Shown: piece by piece, positions 1 through 10,128 of the stretch
Numbering within the stretch: position 1 is the first letter of the stretch
Layout: each line of letters opens with the position of its first letter
DNA from: Halomonas lysinitropha
GTDB taxonomy: Bacteria > Pseudomonadota > Gammaproteobacteria > Pseudomonadales > Halomonadaceae
Direction: 5' to 3'
Assembly (NCBI RefSeq): GCF_902500215.1
Contig: NZ_CABVOU010000033.1
Coordinates: 124,001 to 188,000, forward strand
Length of the DNA stretch: 64,000 bases
Made by a program: the position numbers and the translations under genes
Notes under the pieces: model-generated
Database searches by the model: none
Told to the model about the DNA's origin: nothing
The model's input: the letters and a program-made list of their open reading frames with translations, nothing else

Positions 1-609
1 CCCACCGCCGGCAACTACCAGCGCCTGTCGCTGGAGACGGCGGTGCCCGGCAGCGACGCCGAGTACTACAAGCTGCGCGCTCGGGCCCGCCAGATCGTGC
101 CCTTCAACGAGGAGCAGACCTGGGGGCTGAAATTCAGCGGCGAGCTGGGTTATGCCGACACCGTCGGGGATGACCCCTACCCGTTCTACGAGAACTTCTT
201 CTCTGGCGGTCTGGGCTCGGTCCGCGGCTTCACCGGCAACACCCTGGGGCCGGCTACCACCGAGCGTAATGGCGGTAATGATCGCACCCTCGGCGGCAAT
301 GTGCTGGTGGAGGGCAGTGCCGAGGTGCTCTTCCCCATGCCATTCGTCGAGGATCAGCGCTCGCTGCAGGCTTCGCTGTTCCTGGATGCCGGCAACACCT
401 TCCTGACTGACTGCTACGACGTGCCCGACGGGTTCACCTCGGCGTGCGAGTCCGGCGTGGACCTGGGTGAGCTGCGCTATAGCGCGGGGATCGGTCTGTC
501 CTGGCTGACGCCGGTGGGGCCGCTGACGTTCAGCGTCGCCGAGGCGCTGAACGACGAGGAGGGTGACGATACCCAGTTCTTCCAGTTCTCGCTGGGTCAG
601 ACCTTCTGA
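1..609 (+). CDS. bamA: Outer membrane protein assembly factor BamA, C-terminal part (5'-truncated by window edge)
   Basis: The reading frame is open from base 1 and ends at 609, giving the last 202 residues of a beta-barrel protein. The segment 'GGLGSVRGFTGNTLGP' matches the conserved VRGF region of BamA, which lies in the barrel loop L6, and the protein ends in Phe ('FSLGQTF'), the usual outer-membrane beta-signal. BamA is the core of the complex that folds and inserts outer-membrane proteins. The following skp and lipid A genes are the classic bamA neighbourhood. The POTRA domains are outside the window. An acidic stretch near the C-terminus (EGDD) fits a halophile-like proteome. Identity is very likely; only the upstream part is missing. 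Confidence 0.95.
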   Translation, partial: PTAGNYQRLSLETAVPGSDAEYYKLRARARQIVPFNEEQTWGLKFSGELGYADTVGDDPYPFYENFFSGGLGSVRGFTGNTLGPATTERNGGNDRTLGGNVLVEGSAEVLFPMPFVEDQRSLQASLFLDAGNTFLTDCYDVPDGFTSACESGVDLGELRYSAGIGLSWLTPVGPLTFSVAEALNDEEGDDTQFFQFSLGQTF

Positions 610-636
610 TCCGGCCCTCATCAAGGAGCCCCCACC

Positions 637-1143
637 ATGCGCAAGCTTTCCGCCGTCCTTTGCTTCGGCTTGCTGGCCGCCGTCACCCTGCCGGCTCAGG
701 GCGATGAAGTGGCCTTGCTCGACTGGCGCGCTGCGTTGATGGAGACCGACGCTGCCCAAAGTTCCATGAACCAGTTGCGCAACCGTCTCTTCGACCAGCA
801 GCAGGAGGCGGAGTCCCTGGGCCAGGAGCTGCAGCAGATGCAACAGCGTCTCCAGCAGCAGGGCGAGAGCATGACCGAGACCGAGCGGCGTACCTCCATG
901 CAGGAATTTCAGCGCAAGGGGCAACGCTTCGAGCAGCTGCGCCAGGAGATCGGCCAGGCGCGCCAGCAGTCCGAGCAGCAGTTCCTCCAGCAGGCCGAGC
1001 CCAAGCTGGACCAGGCCGTTCAGCAGGTCATCGAACGCCACGGGGTCGAGGTGCTCGTGGAGCCGAACGGCGTGCTGCATTCCGAACGGGAGATGCAGAA
1101 CCTGACGGGGGAAGTTACCGAGATCCTCAACACCCTCTACTGA
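637..1143 (+). CDS. skp: Periplasmic chaperone Skp (OmpH family)
   Basis: This 168-residue protein begins with a typical Sec signal peptide (basic MRK, a hydrophobic core, a small-residue cleavage region near residue 22). The middle is a long Gln/Glu-rich coiled coil (about residues 45-125), as expected for the tentacles of the Skp trimer, and a short C-terminal beta segment follows. Skp holds unfolded outer-membrane proteins in the periplasm and delivers them to the Bam complex. The start has a good ribosome-binding site (AAGGAG, 9 bases upstream). It sits 27 bp after bamA and 28 bp before lpxD, in the usual gammaproteobacterial order, so it is probably cotranscribed with bamA. Confidence 0.93.
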   Translation: MRKLSAVLCFGLLAAVTLPAQGDEVALLDWRAALMETDAAQSSMNQLRNRLFDQQQEAESLGQELQQMQQRLQQQGESMTETERRTSMQEFQRKGQRFEQLRQEIGQARQQSEQQFLQQAEPKLDQAVQQVIERHGVEVLVEPNGVLHSEREMQNLTGEVTEILNTLY

Positions 1144-1171
1144 GCCGGCCGACCCACTACAGCGAGTTCCC

Positions 1172-2209
1172 ATGAACCAAGACGCCCGAACCCTCACACT
1201 GGCCGAGATCGCCGAGCGCCTCGGAGCCCGCCTGGAGGGTGACGGCGAAAGACGGGTAAGCGGCCTGGCCACGCTCAGGGATGCCGAGCCCGATCAGGTG
1301 GCCTTCCTCGCCAATCGCGCCTACCTCAAGGACCTCCCGGAAACCCGCGCCGCGGCGGTGCTGTTGGCGCCCGGCCATGCGGAGAGTTGCCCGGTGGCGC
1401 GCCTGGAGATGGACAACCCCTACCTCGGCTATGCAGGGCTCTCGCGGCTCTTCGACCCCCTCGCCGGACGTACCCCGGCCGGCACTCATCCCACGGCGGT
1501 GGTCGCCGACGACGTCCGCCTGGGTCTGAAGGTCGCTATCGGCCCCCAGGCGGTGATCGAATCGGGTGTCGAACTGGGTGACGAGGTCGTCATCGGTCCG
1601 GGTTGTGTTATTGGTGCGGACTCGCGTATCGGTGCCGGTTCGCGCCTGCACGCCAATGTCACGGTCTGCCATGGCGTGGTCATCGGTGCCCGGGCTCTGC
1701 TGCACAGCGGCTGCGTGATCGGCGGTGACGGCTTCGGCTTCGCTCACGACGGGTCTTGCTGGCACAAGATCGCTCAGCTGGGGGGCGTGGTGCTGGGCGA
1801 CGACGTCGAAGTGGGAAGCTGCTCGAGTATCGATCGCGGGGCGCTGGGTGACACCCTGATCGGCGACGACGTCAAGATCGACAGCCAGGTGCAGATCGCC
1901 CATAACGTGCAGATCGGCGATCACAGTGCCCTGGCCGGCTGCGTGGGCATTGCCGGTTCCACTCGGGTGGGCCGGCACTGCATGCTCGGGGGCGGCGTGG
2001 GCCTCTCCGGTCACCTGACCATTGCCGATGGCGTTCAGGTGACCGGCATGAGCCTGGTGACCAACTCGATCCTCGAGCCGGGGATCTATTCGTCGGGTAC
2101 CGGTGCCATGGACAATGCCCAGTGGCGCCGCAACGCGGTGCGCTTCAAGCAGCTCGACGACATTGCCAAGCGGCTGGCGCGGCTCGAGAAGGCCGGTCGC
2201 AGCGGTTGA
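1172..2209 (+). CDS. lpxD: UDP-3-O-(3-hydroxyacyl)glucosamine N-acyltransferase
   Basis: LpxD adds the second 3-hydroxyacyl chain (N-acylation at position 2) in lipid A synthesis. The 345-residue length is normal for the family. The N-terminal 100 residues form the uridine-binding domain, followed by left-handed beta-helix hexapeptide repeats ('VIGPQAVIESGVELGD', 'VIGPGCVIGADSRIG'). The catalytic His lies in 'QIAHNVQIGDHSALAG' at about residue 244. The C-terminal helix is basic and Leu-rich. The ribosome-binding site is weak (AGCGA), so translation may partly depend on skp upstream. fabZ, lpxA and lpxB follow in the standard order. Confidence 0.95.
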   Translation: MNQDARTLTLAEIAERLGARLEGDGERRVSGLATLRDAEPDQVAFLANRAYLKDLPETRAAAVLLAPGHAESCPVARLEMDNPYLGYAGLSRLFDPLAGRTPAGTHPTAVVADDVRLGLKVAIGPQAVIESGVELGDEVVIGPGCVIGADSRIGAGSRLHANVTVCHGVVIGARALLHSGCVIGGDGFGFAHDGSCWHKIAQLGGVVLGDDVEVGSCSSIDRGALGDTLIGDDVKIDSQVQIAHNVQIGDHSALAGCVGIAGSTRVGRHCMLGGGVGLSGHLTIADGVQVTGMSLVTNSILEPGIYSSGTGAMDNAQWRRNAVRFKQLDDIAKRLARLEKAGRSG

Positions 2210-2233
2210 GGCCGTGTCGCAGGGCGGTATAAT
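2206..2233 (+). promoter_or_regulatory. Candidate sigma-70 promoter for fabZ-lpxA-lpxB-rnhB
   Basis: TTGAGG (2206-2211) and a perfect TATAAT (2228-2233) are separated by 16 bp. The -35 element overlaps the lpxD stop codon, and the predicted start lies about 75 bases before fabZ. This would give fabZ and the following lipid A genes an internal promoter in addition to read-through from bamA. It is a by-eye match only. Confidence 0.5.
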
Positions 2234-2314
2234 CCCCTGCCTGTCTTTGCCGGTTCCTGCTGCCGGCCATGCCCCTCCGAAGAAGGGCATCCTGTCATTT
2301 CAGAGGTTGTTACG

Positions 2315-2758
2315 ATGGTAATGGACATCAACGAGATTCGTGAGTATCTGCCCCACCGCTACCCCTTCCTGCTGGTGGATCGGGTGACGGAGCTCACCCT
2401 GGGTGAAGCCATCGTTGCCTACAAGAATGTCAGCATCAATGAGCCCTTCTTCAACGGCCACTTCCCGCATCATCCGATCATGCCGGGCGTGCTGGTGATC
2501 GAGGCGCTGGCCCAGGCCTGCGGCATCCTCGGCTTCAAGACCGTCAACAAGCTGCCGGCCGACGGCTATGTCTATTATCTGGTGGCCAGCGACAACGTTC
2601 GCTTCAAGCGCCCGGTGATGCCCGGCGACCAGCTGGTGCTGGAGGCCAGGGTCGAGCGCACCAAGCGGGGCATCTGGAAGTTCGCCTGCCGCGCCACGGT
2701 GGATGGCGAGCTGATCTGCGAGGCCGACATCACCTGCGCCGAGAGGAAGGTCGCTTGA
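2315..2758 (+). CDS. fabZ: (3R)-hydroxyacyl-ACP dehydratase FabZ
   Basis: FabZ removes water from 3-hydroxyacyl-ACP in fatty-acid elongation, competing with LpxA and LpxD for 3-hydroxyacyl-ACP. The 147-residue hot-dog-fold protein contains the family signature '[20 protein letters not shown]', with catalytic His49 and Glu63. The start at 2315 (ATG GTA ATG) could instead be the second Met, two codons later. It overlaps lpxA by four bases, which suggests translational coupling and keeps the balance between phospholipid and lipid A synthesis at the expression level. Confidence 0.96.
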   Translation: MVMDINEIREYLPHRYPFLLVDRVTELTLGEAIVAYKNVSINEPFFNGHFPHHPIMPGVLVIEALAQACGILGFKTVNKLPADGYVYYLVASDNVRFKRPVMPGDQLVLEARVERTKRGIWKFACRATVDGELICEADITCAERKVA

Positions 2759-3522
2759 TACACCCTACCGCCCTCATCGATCCTGCGGCGTGCCTGGCCG
2801 ACGATGTCGAGGTCGGGCCCTTCACGGTGATCGGGCCCGATGTCGAGATCGGGCCTGGCAGCCATATCGGCCCCCACGTAGTGCTCAAGGGCCCCACCGT
2901 GCTGGGTGCGCGGACCCGCATCTTCCAGTTCGCGTCGGTCGGCGAGGACTGCCAGGACAAGAAGTACGCGGGGGAGCCGACCCGCCTGGTGATGGGCGAC
3001 GACAACGTCGTCCGCGAAGGCGCCACGCTGCACCGCGGCACCGCCCAGGATCGTGGCGAGACCACTATCGGTTCGCGCAACCTTATCATGGCCTACGTGC
3101 ACGTCGGCCACGACTGCGTGATCGGCAACGACTGCATCCTGGCCAACCAGGTGACGCTCGCCGGTCATGTGCATCTGGGAGATTTCGTTATCCTCGGGGG
3201 GCTATCGGCCATTCATCAATTCTGCCACTTCGGCGATCACGCCATGGCCGGCGGTGGCTCGATCATCACCAAGGACACGCCCGCCTACGTGATGATCAAC
3301 GGCAACCCGGCACAGGTTCACGGCCTTAACCTGGTAGGGCTCAAGCGCCGCGGCTTCTCCAAGGAGGCGATCCGTGCGCTGAGCGAGGCCTACAAGCTGG
3401 TCTACCGACAAGGACTGACCACCGAGCAGGCGCTGAGCCAGATCCGGGAGCGCTTTGCGCTGCCCGAGACCGAGGCCTTTGCCGCCTCCATCGAGGTCTC
3501 GACCCGCGGCATCATCCGCTGA
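2755..3522 (+). CDS. lpxA: UDP-N-acetylglucosamine O-acyltransferase
   Basis: LpxA performs the first step of lipid A synthesis, transferring 3-hydroxyacyl from ACP to the 3-OH of UDP-GlcNAc. The 255-residue protein is a left-handed beta-helix of hexapeptide repeats followed by a helical C-terminal domain ('[20 protein letters not shown]'). The catalytic His is in '[10 protein letters not shown]' at about residue 119. The start is a TTG that overlaps the fabZ stop (TTGA); translation from it gives '[10 protein letters not shown]', matching the N-terminus of known LpxA proteins, so a later ATG is unlikely. lpxB follows 13 bases after the stop. Confidence 0.95.
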   Translation: MIHPTALIDPAACLADDVEVGPFTVIGPDVEIGPGSHIGPHVVLKGPTVLGARTRIFQFASVGEDCQDKKYAGEPTRLVMGDDNVVREGATLHRGTAQDRGETTIGSRNLIMAYVHVGHDCVIGNDCILANQVTLAGHVHLGDFVILGGLSAIHQFCHFGDHAMAGGGSIITKDTPAYVMINGNPAQVHGLNLVGLKRRGFSKEAIRALSEAYKLVYRQGLTTEQALSQIRERFALPETEAFAASIEVSTRGIIR

Positions 3523-3535
3523 GCATGGCGTCGTC

Positions 3536-4735
3536 ATGACGATACGTCGCGTCTTTCTGGTCGCGGGCGAGCTCTCGGGCGATATCCTGGGGGCCGGCCT
3601 GATGCGCGCGCTCAAGGCGCGTCACCCGGGGGTCGCGTTCCGCGGCATCGGCGGCCCTCGCATGATCGCCGAGGGCATCGATAGCCGTTTTCCGCTGGAG
3701 ACTCTTTCCGTGATGGGGCTGGTCGAAGTGCTTCGGCACCTGCCCGGCCTGGTCCGCGTGCGTCGCGAGCTCAAGCGCGATGCCCTGGTCTGGCAGCCCG
3801 ATATCATGGTCGGCATCGATGCGCCGGACTTCAATCTCGGGCTGGAGCGCCAGCTGCGCGAGGCGGGCCTGACCACCGCGCACTACGTCAGCCCCTCCGT
3901 CTGGGCCTGGCGCCAAGGGCGGGTCAAGGGCATCAGTCGTGCCGTCGACGCCATGCTGACCTTCCTGCCCTTCGAGGCTGCCTTCTATGTCCGCCACCAG
4001 GTGCCGGTCGCCTTCGTGGGCCACCCGCTGGCCGACGAGCTGCCGCTGGAGAACGACCGCGCCGCCGCCCGCGCGGAGTTGGGGCTTCCGGCCGGCGGGC
4101 AGGTCCTTGCCGTACTGCCCGGTTCTCGGGCCAACGAGATTCGCTTTCTGGGCGCGACGTTTCTCGCTGCCGTGGAGCGGCTATGCGAGGTGCGGCCCGG
4201 CCTTCGGGTGGTGATACCGGCAGCGACGCCTCAGCGGCGCACCGAGCTGGAGGCGCTGATGGCCGGGTATCCCGGCCTGCAAGAGGGGCGACTGATCCTG
4301 GTCGACGGCCAGGCGCGCGAGGCCATGGTGGCCGCCGATGCCGTGCTGCTTGCCTCGGGCACCGCGGCCCTGGAAGCAATGCTCTGTCATCGTGCGATGC
4401 TGGTCGCCTACCGGATGGCGCCCATGACCCACTGGCTGGCCAAGCGGCTGGTGAAGACCGAGTGGATCTCGCTGCCCAACCTGATCGCCCGCGAGGCCCT
4501 GGTGCCGGAGCTGATCCAGGACGCGGCGAGCCCCGAAGCGATCACCAGCGGGCTTGGCGAGATGCTCGACGATGACGCGGGGCGGGCCGCCCTGGAGGCA
4601 CGCTTCGCCGGGATGCATGCCGGCCTGCAACGCGATGCCAGCCGCCGGGCGGCCGAGGCCATCGAGGCGCTGGTGGCAGGACAGCCGCTGCCGGCCAGCG
4701 TGGCCCCGGCGCGGGCCGACGAGGTGGCGCCGTGA
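3536..4735 (+). CDS. lpxB: Lipid-A-disaccharide synthase
   Basis: LpxB (glycosyltransferase family 19) joins UDP-2,3-diacylglucosamine and lipid X to form the tetraacyl disaccharide. The 399-residue product starts '[16 protein letters not shown]', the usual family N-terminus; the same frame is open further upstream inside lpxA, but this ATG at 3536 is the sensible start. Other family features are '[16 protein letters not shown]', '[13 protein letters not shown]' and '[13 protein letters not shown]'. The C-terminal part carries '[11 protein letters not shown]', typical of the nucleotide-sugar site. It overlaps rnhB by four bases (GTGA). Confidence 0.95.
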   Translation: MTIRRVFLVAGELSGDILGAGLMRALKARHPGVAFRGIGGPRMIAEGIDSRFPLETLSVMGLVEVLRHLPGLVRVRRELKRDALVWQPDIMVGIDAPDFNLGLERQLREAGLTTAHYVSPSVWAWRQGRVKGISRAVDAMLTFLPFEAAFYVRHQVPVAFVGHPLADELPLENDRAAARAELGLPAGGQVLAVLPGSRANEIRFLGATFLAAVERLCEVRPGLRVVIPAATPQRRTELEALMAGYPGLQEGRLILVDGQAREAMVAADAVLLASGTAALEAMLCHRAMLVAYRMAPMTHWLAKRLVKTEWISLPNLIAREALVPELIQDAASPEAITSGLGEMLDDDAGRAALEARFAGMHAGLQRDASRRAAEAIEALVAGQPLPASVAPARADEVAP

Positions 4736-5370
4736 CGGTCAAGGCGGGTGCGAGAGGGAAGGGGAGCCGCGAGCTGCCGCTGCTGGTGATCGACTATGCT
4801 GGCGAGCGCCTGGCCGGGGTCGACGAGGTGGGTCGCGGTCCCCTGATTGGCCCGGTGGTGGCTGCCGCAGTGATCCTCGACCCGGCGCGGCCCATCGAGG
4901 GCCTCGCCGACTCCAAGGCGCTTACCGCCCGGCGTCGTGAGGCCCTGGCGCTTGAGGTACGCGACCGGGCGCTGGCCTGTGCCGTGGCCGAGGCGTCGGC
5001 CGCCGAGGTGGACGCGCTCAACATCTACCATGCTACCCACCTCGCCATGCGCCGTGCCATCGATGCCCTGGTGCCAGCGGCCGAGTACCTGCTGGTGGAC
5101 GGCAATCGCCTGCCCGGGCATCATGTTCCCGGCCAGGCGGTGGTCAAGGGCGATGCCCGCCATCCGGCCATCGCTGCCGCCTCGATACTGGCCAAGGTCG
5201 CCCGTGACGCGGGGATGGTGGCCCTCGATGCCCGGCATCCCGACTACGGCTTCGCCCGCCACAAGGGCTACCCGACCCGCGAGCACCTGGCCGCCCTGGA
5301 ACGCCTGGGACCGCTGCCGGAGCACCGTCGCTCCTTCGGCCCGGTAAAGCGTCAGCTGGCACTGTTCTGA
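4732..5370 (+). CDS. rnhB: Ribonuclease HII
   Basis: RNase HII cleaves RNA in RNA-DNA hybrids and nicks at single ribonucleotides incorporated in DNA. The 212-residue protein has '[19 protein letters not shown]', containing the first catalytic Asp-Glu pair and the GRG motif, then '[13 protein letters not shown]' and 'LLVDGN' with the next acidic residue; '[20 protein letters not shown]' is also diagnostic. The GTG start overlaps the lpxB stop. An N-terminal extension of about 20 residues precedes the conserved core. The lpxB-rnhB-dnaE order is typical of gammaproteobacteria. Confidence 0.95.
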   Translation: MTVKAGARGKGSRELPLLVIDYAGERLAGVDEVGRGPLIGPVVAAAVILDPARPIEGLADSKALTARRREALALEVRDRALACAVAEASAAEVDALNIYHATHLAMRRAIDALVPAAEYLLVDGNRLPGHHVPGQAVVKGDARHPAIAAASILAKVARDAGMVALDARHPDYGFARHKGYPTREHLAALERLGPLPEHRRSFGPVKRQLALF

Positions 5371-5391
5371 TTCACCAATCCCGAGCCCATC

Positions 5392-8300
5392 ATGACCACG
5401 CCCTTCGTTCATCTTCGCGTTCACAGCGAGTTTTCCCTGGTCGACGGCCTGGTGCGTCTCAAGCCCCTGGTCCAGGCCGCCGTGGACCAGGGCCTGCCGG
5501 CCCTGACGCTGACCGACGAGGCCAACCTCTTCGGCCTGGTCAAGTTCTACAAGGGCGCCCAGGGAGCGGGCCTCAAGCCGATCATCGGCAGCGACCTCTG
5601 GCTGGCCAACCCGCATGACGAGGGACATCCCTATCGCCTGACGCTGCTGGCCATGGACGAGACCGGCTATCGCAACCTCACCGAGCTGATCTCGCGGGGC
5701 TGGATGTACGGCCAGCGACAGGGCCAGGCGTTGCTGGACAAGGCCTGGGTGCTCGAGCAGAGCGCGGGGCTGATCGCCCTGTCCGGTGGTCGGGAAGGGG
5801 AGGTCGGCCGCCACCTGCTCAGCGACCATCACGATGAGGCCCGTGTCCTGCTCGAGGAGTGGAACGCCGCCTTTCCTGGCCGCTTCTACCTGGAGCTGAC
5901 CCGGACCGGCCGGCCGCTGGAGGAGGAGTGCGTGCACCTCTCGGTGGACCTGGCCATCGAGACCGGCACGCCGGTGGTGGCCACCAACGACGTGCGCTTC
6001 CTGGCCCGCGACGACTTCTGGGCCCACGAGACCCGGGTGGCCATCGGCGAAGGCAAGGCGCTCGACGACAAGCGCCGCGAACGGCGCTACACCGAGGAGC
6101 AGTACCTCAAGAGCCCCGCGGAGATGGCGGAACTGTTCGCCGATATCCCCGAGGCGCTGGAGAACAGCGTGATGATCGCCGCGCGCTGTAACGTGGAGGT
6201 GCGCCTGGGCGAGATCTTCCTGCCGGAGTTCGCCATTCCCGAGGGCATGACCCAGGACGAGTACTTCCGCAAGATCTCCCACGACGGGCTCACCGAGCGC
6301 CTGGATTTCCTCTTCCCGGCAGCGCGCTATCCGCGCGACGGGGCCGAGTATGCAGAGATCGACGCCCGCTATCGCAAGCGCCTCGACTTCGAGCTCGACA
6401 TCATCATCCAGATGGGCTTTCCCGGCTACTTTCTGATCGTGATGGACTTCATCCAGTGGGCCAAGGATAACGACGTCCCGGTGGGGCCAGGCCGCGGCTC
6501 GGGTGCCGGCTCGCTGGTGGCCTACGCCCAGAAGATCACCGACCTCGATCCTATCGGCTACGACCTGCTGTTCGAGCGCTTCCTCAACCCGGAGCGGGTC
6601 TCGATGCCCGACTTCGATGTCGACTTCTGCATGGAGAAGCGCGACCGGGTGATCGACTATGTCGCCGACCGTTACGGCCGCGATGCGGTGTCCCAGATCG
6701 TCACCTTCGGCACCATGGCGGCCAAGGCGGTCGTGCGCGACGTGGCGCGCGCCCAGGGCAAGCCCTACTCGCTGGGTGACAAGCTCTCCAAGTTGATCCC
6801 CTTCGAGGTGGGCATGACGCTGGCCAAGGCCATCGAGGCCGAGCCGGCGCTCAAGGAGTTCCTCGAAGCCGACGAGGAGGCCGCTGAGATCTGGGAGATG
6901 GCGCTCAAGCTCGAGGGCATCACCCGGGGCACCGGCAAGCATGCCGGCGGTGTGGTGATCGCGCCCACCAAGCTGACGGACTTCTCGCCGCTGCTCTGTG
7001 ATGAGGACGGCAGCGGCCTGATGGTGCAGTTCGACAAGAACGACATCGAGGAGGCGGGGCTGGTCAAGTTCGATTTCCTTGGTCTGCGCACCCTGACCAT
7101 CATCGACTGGGCACTGGAGATGGTCGACAAGGTGCGCGCCACCGAGGGCCGGGAGTCGCTGGACATCGACACCATCCCGCTGGATGACGTGCCGACCTTC
7201 GAGATGCTCAAGAAGGCCGAGACCACGGCGGTCTTCCAGCTTGAGTCCCGCGGCATGAAGGAGCTGATCAAGCGTCTGCTGCCCGACTCCCTGGAGGACA
7301 TGATCGCCCTGGTGGCGCTGTTCCGCCCCGGCCCCCTGCAGTCGGGGATGGTCGACGACTTCATCAACCGCAAGCATGGCCGGGCGGAGATCTCCTACCC
7401 CCACCCGGACTACCAGCACGAGCTACTCAAGCCGGTACTCGGGCCCACCTACGGCATCATCCTCTATCAGGAACAGGTGATGCAGATCGCCCAGGTCATG
7501 GCAGGCTACTCGCTGGGTCAGGCCGATATGCTGCGCCGCGCCATGGGCAAGAAGAAGCCCGAGGAGATGGCCAAGCAGCGGGCTGGCTTCATGGAGGGCT
7601 GTGCGGCCAACGGCATCGACAAGGACCTCGCCGGCAACATCTTCGACCTGGTGGAAAAGTTCGCCGGTTACGGCTTCAACAAGTCCCACTCGGCGGCCTA
7701 TGCGCTGGTCTCGTATCAGACCGCCTGGCTGAAGGCCCACTATCCAGGCCCCTTCATGGCAGCGGTGATGTCCACCGAGATGGACAACCTCGACAAGGTG
7801 GTGCCGCTGATCGAGGAGTGCCGCCACCTCTCGCTCACGGTGACCCCGCCCGATGTCAACGTTGGCGGCTACAAGTTTACCGTCGACGCACAAGCGCGGG
7901 TCGTCTACGGCCTGGGGGCGATCCGCGGGGTCGGCGAGGGCCCCATCGGCGCCATCGTCGAGGCCCGCGAGGCGGGCGGCCCCTTCGAGGATCTCTTCGA
8001 TTTCTGCCGTCGGGTCGATCCCAGGCGCATGAACAAGCGCACCCTGGAGGCACTGATCCGCTCCGGCGCCCTGGATACCCTGGGGCCGAGCCGCGCGGTG
8101 CTCAGCGCGGCGCTGGAGGATGCCCTGAAGGCGGCGGCCCAGACCCAGACCAACCAGAACCTGGGGATGATGGACATGTTCGGCGAGGCCTTCGTCGACG
8201 AGTCGGCCGGGGATGCCTACGCCGACTACCGCCAGGCCCGCGAGTGGAGCGACAAGGAGCGCCTGGCCGGCGAGAAAGACACTCTGGGGCTCTACCTCAC

Positions 8301-8892
8301 CGGTCACCCCATCGACGAGTACGAGGGCGAGCTCGCCCGCTTCGTCTCCACCCGCATCAGCGACCTCAAGCCCTCCCGCGAGCCCCAGCGGGTGGCGGGT
8401 CTGGTGGTCGGCGTGCGGACCATGAAGTCCAAGCGTGGCGATACCATGGCCTTCATCACTCTGGACGACCGCACCGGGCGCATCGAGGCGTCGCTGTTCG
8501 GCGAACTTTTCGATAAGCTGCGCGGCCGTCTCGAGACCGACCAGGTGATGATTGTCGAGGGCGAGGTCTCCAGCGACGACTACTCGGGCGGTCTGCGCCT
8601 GCGCGGCAAGGAGGTCACGCCGATGGTCGAGGCGCGCAGTCGCTTCGGTCAGGCAGTGGAGCTTTCCCTGGACGGCGGACGCCTCAATGGACGCCTGGTG
8701 GACTCGCTGCGAGCGAGCCTTGCCCCCTTTCGCGACGAGGAAGGCCTGCCGGTGCGGCTGCGCTACTGCAATGCCGATGCCTCGGGCTGGCTGGAACTCG
8801 CCGAGGAGTGGCGTGTCACCCCCAGCGACGAGCTGCTGACCGGCCTGCGCGAGGTGCAGGGCCAGGATGGGGTGCGGCTGAAATATCGGTAA
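5392..8892 (+). CDS. dnaE: DNA polymerase III alpha subunit
   Basis: This is the replicative polymerase catalytic subunit, 1166 residues against 1160 in E. coli. An N-terminal PHP domain ('[14 protein letters not shown]') is followed by the polymerase core; the catalytic aspartates are in 'MPDFDVDF' (Asp407 and Asp409). Further conserved motifs are '[14 protein letters not shown]', '[11 protein letters not shown]' and '[14 protein letters not shown]'. Towards the C-terminus there is an OB-fold region (around residues 1000-1080). 'MMDMFG' near residue 925 occupies the place of the internal beta-clamp-binding motif, slightly different from the QADMF of E. coli. The stop is followed 30 bp later by an interspersed repeat. 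Confidence 0.97.
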   Translation: MTTPFVHLRVHSEFSLVDGLVRLKPLVQAAVDQGLPALTLTDEANLFGLVKFYKGAQGAGLKPIIGSDLWLANPHDEGHPYRLTLLAMDETGYRNLTELISRGWMYGQRQGQALLDKAWVLEQSAGLIALSGGREGEVGRHLLSDHHDEARVLLEEWNAAFPGRFYLELTRTGRPLEEECVHLSVDLAIETGTPVVATNDVRFLARDDFWAHETRVAIGEGKALDDKRRERRYTEEQYLKSPAEMAELFADIPEALENSVMIAARCNVEVRLGEIFLPEFAIPEGMTQDEYFRKISHDGLTERLDFLFPAARYPRDGAEYAEIDARYRKRLDFELDIIIQMGFPGYFLIVMDFIQWAKDNDVPVGPGRGSGAGSLVAYAQKITDLDPIGYDLLFERFLNPERVSMPDFDVDFCMEKRDRVIDYVADRYGRDAVSQIVTFGTMAAKAVVRDVARAQGKPYSLGDKLSKLIPFEVGMTLAKAIEAEPALKEFLEADEEAAEIWEMALKLEGITRGTGKHAGGVVIAPTKLTDFSPLLCDEDGSGLMVQFDKNDIEEAGLVKFDFLGLRTLTIIDWALEMVDKVRATEGRESLDIDTIPLDDVPTFEMLKKAETTAVFQLESRGMKELIKRLLPDSLEDMIALVALFRPGPLQSGMVDDFINRKHGRAEISYPHPDYQHELLKPVLGPTYGIILYQEQVMQIAQVMAGYSLGQADMLRRAMGKKKPEEMAKQRAGFMEGCAANGIDKDLAGNIFDLVEKFAGYGFNKSHSAAYALVSYQTAWLKAHYPGPFMAAVMSTEMDNLDKVVPLIEECRHLSLTVTPPDVNVGGYKFTVDAQARVVYGLGAIRGVGEGPIGAIVEAREAGGPFEDLFDFCRRVDPRRMNKRTLEALIRSGALDTLGPSRAVLSAALEDALKAAAQTQTNQNLGMMDMFGEAFVDESAGDAYADYRQAREWSDKERLAGEKDTLGLYLTGHPIDEYEGELARFVSTRISDLKPSREPQRVAGLVVGVRTMKSKRGDTMAFITLDDRTGRIEASLFGELFDKLRGRLETDQVMIVEGEVSSDDYSGGLRLRGKEVTPMVEARSRFGQAVELSLDGGRLNGRLVDSLRASLAPFRDEEGLPVRLRYCNADASGWLELAEEWRVTPSDELLTGLREVQGQDGVRLKYR

Positions 8893-8922
8893 ACTGGCCG
8901 TGGCCTTCAGCATGTCCGCGAG

Positions 8923-9022
8923 GGGCGCCGGGGGCAGGCCGTAGAGGAGGTCCTACGCCAGGGATGGCGTCGGTAGCGCCCAGGGAGGGGTTCACAGCGC
9001 CTCCTCGGAGGCCTTCCGCCGG
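8923..9022 (-). repeat. 100-bp interspersed hairpin repeat, copy 1 (reverse orientation)
   Basis: This intergenic element between dnaE and accA is the reverse complement of two others at 14671-14770 and 54377-54476; all three are exactly 100 bp when aligned end to end. Read on the minus strand it contains nested inverted arms (GAGGAGG with CCTCCTC; AGGCC with GGCCT) and an inner hairpin ACGCCA-TCCC-TGGCGT. It starts 30 bp after the dnaE stop. The position suggests a REP-like or terminator/mRNA-stabilising role; no coding potential is credible. Confidence 0.85.
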
Positions 9023-9050
9023 AACAGCCCCGAGCAGTCGATATGTCGCC

Positions 9051-9078
9051 TTGCGTGGCGCGTTGAGGGTGCGATAAT
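9051..9078 (+). promoter_or_regulatory. Candidate sigma-70 promoter for accA
   Basis: TTGCGT (9051-9056) and GATAAT (9073-9078) are separated by 16 bp, just downstream of the repeat and about 70 bases before the accA start. It would allow accA and tilS to be transcribed separately from dnaE. By-eye match only. Confidence 0.45.
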
Positions 9079-9153
9079 GCCAGCCACTTCACTTTTCGCG
9101 CCGCGCTTGGCCTCGACGGGCAGGGCGGTGAAACACCACAAGGCACCCGGCCA

Positions 9154-10107
9154 ATGAATCCGAACTATCTCGACTTCGAACAGCCCATCGCCGAGCTCCA
9201 GGCCAAGATCGAGGAGCTGCGGCTGGTGGGCAACGACAGCCAGGTCAGCCTCAGCGACGAGATCGGCCGGCTCGAGGAGAAGAGCCGCAAGCTTACCGAG
9301 TCAATCTTCAAGGACCTGAGCCCCTGGCAGGTGTCCCAGCTCTCGCGCCATCCCCAACGTCCTTACACTCTTGACTACCTGGCGCATGTCTTCAGTGACT
9401 TTGACGAGCTCCACGGCGATCGCAAGTTCGCCGACGATGCCGCCATTGTGGGCGGTGTGGCGCGCCTGGATGATCGGCCGGTGATGGTGATCGGCCATCA
9501 GAAGGGCCGCGACGTCCACGAGAAGGTGCGCCGCAACTTCGGCATGCCGCGTCCCGAGGGGTACCGCAAGGCCTGCCGCCTGATGGAGATGGCCGAACGC
9601 TTCCGGATGCCGGTGCTGACCTTCATCGACACCCCGGGGGCGTATCCGGGCATCGACGCCGAGGAGCGCGGCCAGTCCGAGGCCATCGCCTACAACCTGG
9701 CGGTGATGTCGCGTCTGCGCACGCCGATCGTCGCCACCGTGGTGGGCGAGGGCGGCTCCGGCGGGGCGCTGGCCATCGGTGTCTGCGACGAGCTGGCCAT
9801 GCTGCAGTACTCCACCTATTCGGTGATCTCCCCCGAGGGCTGCGCCTCCATTCTCTGGAAGAGCGCCGAGAAGGCCTCCGAGGCCGCCCAGGCCATGGGC
9901 ATCACCGCCGAGCGCCTCAAGGAGCTGGGTCTGGTCGATACCCTGATCCCCGAGCCCCTGGGCGGTGCCCACCGCCACCCGGTGACCACCGCCGAGCGGA
10001 TCAAGGCGTCGCTGCAGGCAAGCCTCGACCGCCTGGAGGCGCTGGACACGGACCAGATGCTGGCGCGCCGCTACGAGCGTCTGATGAGCTACGGGGCACC
10101 TGTCTAA
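9154..10107 (+). CDS. accA: Acetyl-CoA carboxylase carboxyltransferase subunit alpha
   Basis: AccA, with AccD, transfers carboxyl from carboxybiotin to acetyl-CoA, giving malonyl-CoA for fatty-acid synthesis. The 317-residue length equals the usual size (E. coli 319). The N-terminal helix pair is followed by a crotonase-like core with '[19 protein letters not shown]', '[19 protein letters not shown]' and '[15 protein letters not shown]', the oxyanion-hole region. The C-terminal helices include '[11 protein letters not shown]'. tilS follows 21 bp later, as in many gammaproteobacteria. Confidence 0.97.
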   Translation: MNPNYLDFEQPIAELQAKIEELRLVGNDSQVSLSDEIGRLEEKSRKLTESIFKDLSPWQVSQLSRHPQRPYTLDYLAHVFSDFDELHGDRKFADDAAIVGGVARLDDRPVMVIGHQKGRDVHEKVRRNFGMPRPEGYRKACRLMEMAERFRMPVLTFIDTPGAYPGIDAEERGQSEAIAYNLAVMSRLRTPIVATVVGEGGSGGALAIGVCDELAMLQYSTYSVISPEGCASILWKSAEKASEAAQAMGITAERLKELGLVDTLIPEPLGGAHRHPVTTAERIKASLQASLDRLEALDTDQMLARRYERLMSYGAPV

Positions 10108-10128
10108 GGGGCCTGCCTGGGTTCGGCC

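Noticed and set aside
4408..7419. Open frame of about 1000 codons on the minus strand opposite lpxB-rnhB-dnaE
   Set aside because: It is a GC-rich antisense shadow of dnaE: repetitive Leu/Gly/His/Gln composition, no ribosome-binding site and no recognisable domain. The plus-strand genes are well-known full-length proteins.
8808..9146. Short ORFs running through the 100-bp repeat after dnaE
   Set aside because: The translation only reflects the repeat; the same peptide would appear at the other repeat copies and there is no start signal.
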